Shown: piece after piece, positions 61,122-64,000 of the stretch | Layout: every line of letters begins with the position of its first letter | Numbering within the stretch: position 1 is the first letter of the stretch | Assembly: GCA_002105175.1 (NCBI GenBank) | Contig: MCGE01000005.1 | Location: 620,001 to 684,000, forward strand | Reading direction: 5' to 3' | Source: Absidia repens | Lineage: Eukaryota; Mucoromycota; Mucoromycetes; Mucorales; Cunninghamellaceae | DNA length: 64,000 bases | Notes under the pieces: model-generated | What the model was told of the DNA's origin: nothing | Databases searched by the model: none | What the model saw: only the letters and a program-made list of their open reading frames with translations | Position numbers and translations under genes: made by a program

Positions 61122-64000
61122 GCAGCCAGATGTACCACTCACGGCGGCAACGCATGTACATTCTGATGGCAGCAATGACCGAGTCAACAATGCTTTAGGT
61201 GTTCAACCCAATCCATTTATTCAGAACTACGGGGTATCTACGCCTGTCATGTCATCGCGTATCAACTCTCCCCAACCAGGTTCTATGTCTATGGTCCCAT
61301 GTCCTGATCCCAACTGTGAAGGTGAAAACAAACCAAAGGCCAAGTTTTGCAGTGAATGTGGGCGTCCGTTATCTTCGCTCTCTCGTACTTCAACACCGGC
61401 GATGACACCATTTAGTCCACAATTCAACCCTTATATATCATCACCACACCAAGCTTACTATGGTCAGCAGGCAGGCTATGATCCAACAGCACAACAAGCA
61501 ACGGCTGTGCCGGCACCAGCACCTGAGGATCCGCTACAACGAAACAAAGGATGTCCTCTGGCTACGTTTGGATTCGGTGGGAAATTGTGCCTGATGTTTC
61601 CTAGCAAGCTGAATATTCAAGATGCAAATGCAAAGATTATGCCGGGTTTGGTTCAAGTGAAGCAAGTCAAGGAACTGGTCTTGCCAAATGTTACTCCTCT
61701 GTCTGATTTTGTTGGTGCTGTTTTGATGGATGACTCGGTGGATGTGGCTATCAAAAAACAAGAAGCTGTTGCGTATATGGACCGCCGTACGGATGGCTTT
61801 TACAACCAACTACAAACTTTGACCCAAGAGTCAGCTGACTACTATCATTTGGAAAGCAAGATACTATTATGGCAGTTGGTGAAACTTCTGATTCAAGAAG
61901 ACTTCGCTGGTGATAGGTAATTGTATATAAAAACCCATGTATATACTTATTAGCGCTGTTTCTGATATCTTCTACATTTTTTATTTTTTCAATAGTGAAC
62001 GAAAGGATGAAGCGATACGATTATTATTACAACCTGGTGAATTTGTGGTGGAAGGTGACACTCTTGCTATGGTGCGGAATTATCTTTTGCAAGGCGATAA
62101 ATCCAGTGCAACACAATATGCCATTCAAGAAAAAATGTGGGCCCATGGTTTGATTATTGGCAAGTCAATTGACCAGATAACCTGGAGAACTGTTGTCGAC
62201 CAATTTTTAGAACAAGCTTTATCTACTACTGTGGAAAATGAACATATTGGATTTTATCAAAATGCTTTGGGTGACCGCGCATCCCTTCGTGTACTGTATT
62301 CTCTATTTGCCGGTGCGGGCGCTGATGCAGGTATGAATATTTGGTTTATTTTGATAAAATAGACAAAATAGACAGTTACTTAATACAAACACTCACCCTT
62401 GTTTTTGCTGCTAGTTTCTCATTTTATTCCCAAGTACTCCTCCAAATCTGTCGAAAATCAATTATCAGAATGGCGGGAAACCGTGGCTCTCATCTTGGCG
62501 AACCGTACCGATGATTCGAATGAACTCATCAAAAGATTAGGTGATCTTTTGAAGGAAAACGGATGGGTGGATGCCGCTGAAATATGGTAATAGATAAAGA
62601 AGAACCAAACGCATTAATGATGATGCGACAATATTAATGTACTGGTTGTATTATTTTAGTTTTGCTGTTTCGTCAAACCTGTCCCACCATGTTGATAATG
62701 ATCTATTGTCCGTCGAGTTACTTGGCTCTCAAGATGGTGAAGTTTCCGCGCCATTGGACTCCCTATACCTTACTGAATTGTATGAATTTGCGCTATCTTT
62801 GGACCAACAACAGAATGCAGCAATACTTCCATTCTTACAGGGCTACAAGCTTGTCCATGCTTGGTGGTTGGCAGATGCTGGTTACATTCAAGAAGCCTCG
62901 TGCTATCTTCGGGCTATCATCAATGGTCTTTTATCTCATGAAAAGCCTACTCCATATATGCACCAAGGCTTCCTGGAAAATTTGAGGGAATTTAGTGCAC
63001 TTTGTCGCGGATCAATTGAAGCTTCTGTTGGGTAAGTCTTGTTTTTTTTTTTTAGAAAAAAGAAAATAGCGAGAGGGGCACGGAATAAAGGATGGTTCCC
63101 TAATTGAATTTATTTTCTATTTACTTTTACTTTTAGACATGATCTGGATTTGGCTTTACAGCAATTGGAAACAAAACTAAACAATGCTATTGAACCGTAT
63201 CAAGATCAAGTGGGCGTTGACACCACGGTGCCTTTGTCTTATCCGGAAGCAACAGAACAACCACAGACTACTGAACTGAAGTCAACAACATTGCACGATC
63301 AAAAGGAACACGAATTGGGTGACAGCTTACACAAAGGTCAAGACGAATCCGCTTTTGATGCCTATGAAGCAGTAGGTATTGATGGTACTCAAACTCAATA
63401 TACCGGCAACAACAATGACTACACCACTCAATACCAATACGACCAAAACAGCGATCTCTACAAACAACAAGAACAACAACAAGTGGATTACAATTATAAC
63501 TATGATGCCTATTCAAACCAACAAGGAAACGAATGGACTTCTGATGGTAATCTTGCAAATGGAAATGGAGCCGAAACAACGGAAATATCTCACCATGACC
63601 CATCTACTGAGCCTTCTCAAGATTATTCTCTCCACTCCAATGAGGCTCACCCTGTGTCAAACTCCCTGCCTACTGCTGAAACTACAACGCAACAAGAAAA
63701 TCAGCCTGCAACACTACCTCAGGTTGAAGACTACTCGGCGACTTCATACGGTGCTCATGAAACTAGTGAATACACGACAAAGTATGATGCACACGAATAC
63801 ACTGCAACTTACGCTGCCCAGGATGCCACCGCCACCTATACAGCTCAAGATTACACAGCTACCTATGAAACTCATGACTATACAACTACCTACGAAGCTC
63901 AAGGTACTGCACAAGAATTGACTGAAGGTTCCGCGCACGATGCCGGTGGGGTTGCTACTCATGCTTCTGCACATGATTTGGTTCAGGATGATGTTGCTCC
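59305..64000 (+). CDS. SEC16: Sec16, COPII coat assembly protein (3' end outside window)
   Basis: At least five exons (59305-61916, 61996-62330, 62415-62586, 62660-63031, 63137 to beyond the edge), over 1450 residues in the window. The N-terminal 730 residues are disordered: Gln/Tyr-rich repeats of the QQQYDYxQQ type and a 41-residue Gln run (567-607). A CX4C-X10-CX2C cluster (Cys666, 671, 682, 685) resembles a zinc ribbon. The Sec16 central conserved domain starts near residue 740: NKGCPLATFGFGGKLCLMFP, then helical ACE1-type units (ESKILLWQLVKLLIQ, AIRLLLQPGEFVVEGD, VENQLSEWRETVALILANR, DAAEICFAVSSNL, YKLVHAWWLADAG). The C-terminus is a YTATYxAQD-type repeat region. It marks ER exit sites and scaffolds Sec23/Sec24/Sec13-Sec31. 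Confidence 0.95.
61003..61125 (+). repeat. (CAA/CAG)41 polyglutamine tract in Sec16
   Basis: 41 consecutive Gln codons, mostly CAA in the first two thirds and mixed CAA/CAG at the end. The mixture of codons would slow slippage. Confidence 0.95.

Noticed and set aside
60232..61161. Long antisense frame full of leucine opposite Sec16
   Set aside because: Polyleucine is simply the reverse complement of the CAA/CAG glutamine codons.

Overview
This is a window of nuclear DNA from a filamentous fungus, most likely an early-diverging one in Mucoromycota (a Mucorales relative). The evidence is indirect. Genes have many short introns (about 55-130 bp). The DNA is AT-rich with many A/T runs of 20-40 bp. 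The gene set is fungal (Ysc84/Lsb3-type SYLF-SH3, KRE9/KNH-like wall protein, Arv1, Sec16, Alb1-like, Tom20). One intron is of the U12 AT-AC class, which most Dikarya have lost. I cannot name a genus.

Layout: 1-104 is the tail of an upstream gene. 424-995 is a KRE9/KNH-like secreted protein with an odd stop codon. 2083-3895 is a nodulin-like/MCH1-type MFS transporter, and 4543-5454 a TTC36-like TPR protein. 5455-7638 is repeat-rich. 7639-8535 is a HINT/Hnt1 HIT protein and 9135-10748 a Q/S-rich unknown. 11741-13834 (-) is a SYLF+SH3 actin-patch protein. 13835-17228 is gene-free, with one inverted-repeat element and one dispersed-repeat copy. 17229-18164 is an unknown protein. 18885-22626 is the COPI gamma subunit. 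23202-24034 carries a PP1-docking-like motif, and 24609-24944 is a small secreted protein. 25314-27228 (-) is a Tom20-MYND/SET fusion, 27562-29941 (-) a BRD7/9-like bromodomain protein and 30555-31751 (-) ARV1. 32572-34819 is a membrane-anchored acyl-CoA-binding protein (ACBD5/Atg37-like). 37528-38739 (-) is a G-protein beta subunit. 40919-40990 is tRNA-Pro(AGG). About 41000-48300 is a gene desert with decayed repeats. 48369-49769 (-) is a cystathionine gamma-lyase-type enzyme and 51826-52391 (-) an Alb1-like pre-60S factor. 52822-53436 is COX subunit IV and 53794-54625 prefoldin subunit 5, which has the AT-AC intron. 54871-58690 is a decayed formin gene, and 59305 to the right edge is Sec16, cut by the window.

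The genes are unlinked eukaryotic housekeeping genes, each apparently its own transcription unit. Secretory trafficking recurs (gamma-COP, Sec16, Arv1), as do mitochondrial functions (Tom20, COX IV) and actin/cell polarity (SYLF-SH3, the dead formin, G-beta), but nothing suggests co-regulation. Exon coordinates come from reading GT-AG sites with frame continuity. For the multi-exon genes I summed the exon lengths and checked that the frame closes. Most noteworthy: the U12-type intron, the Tom20-MYND/SET fusion with a degenerate SET motif, the multiply broken formin, a dispersed repeat family whose end carries CACGTG, and a long inverted-repeat element.
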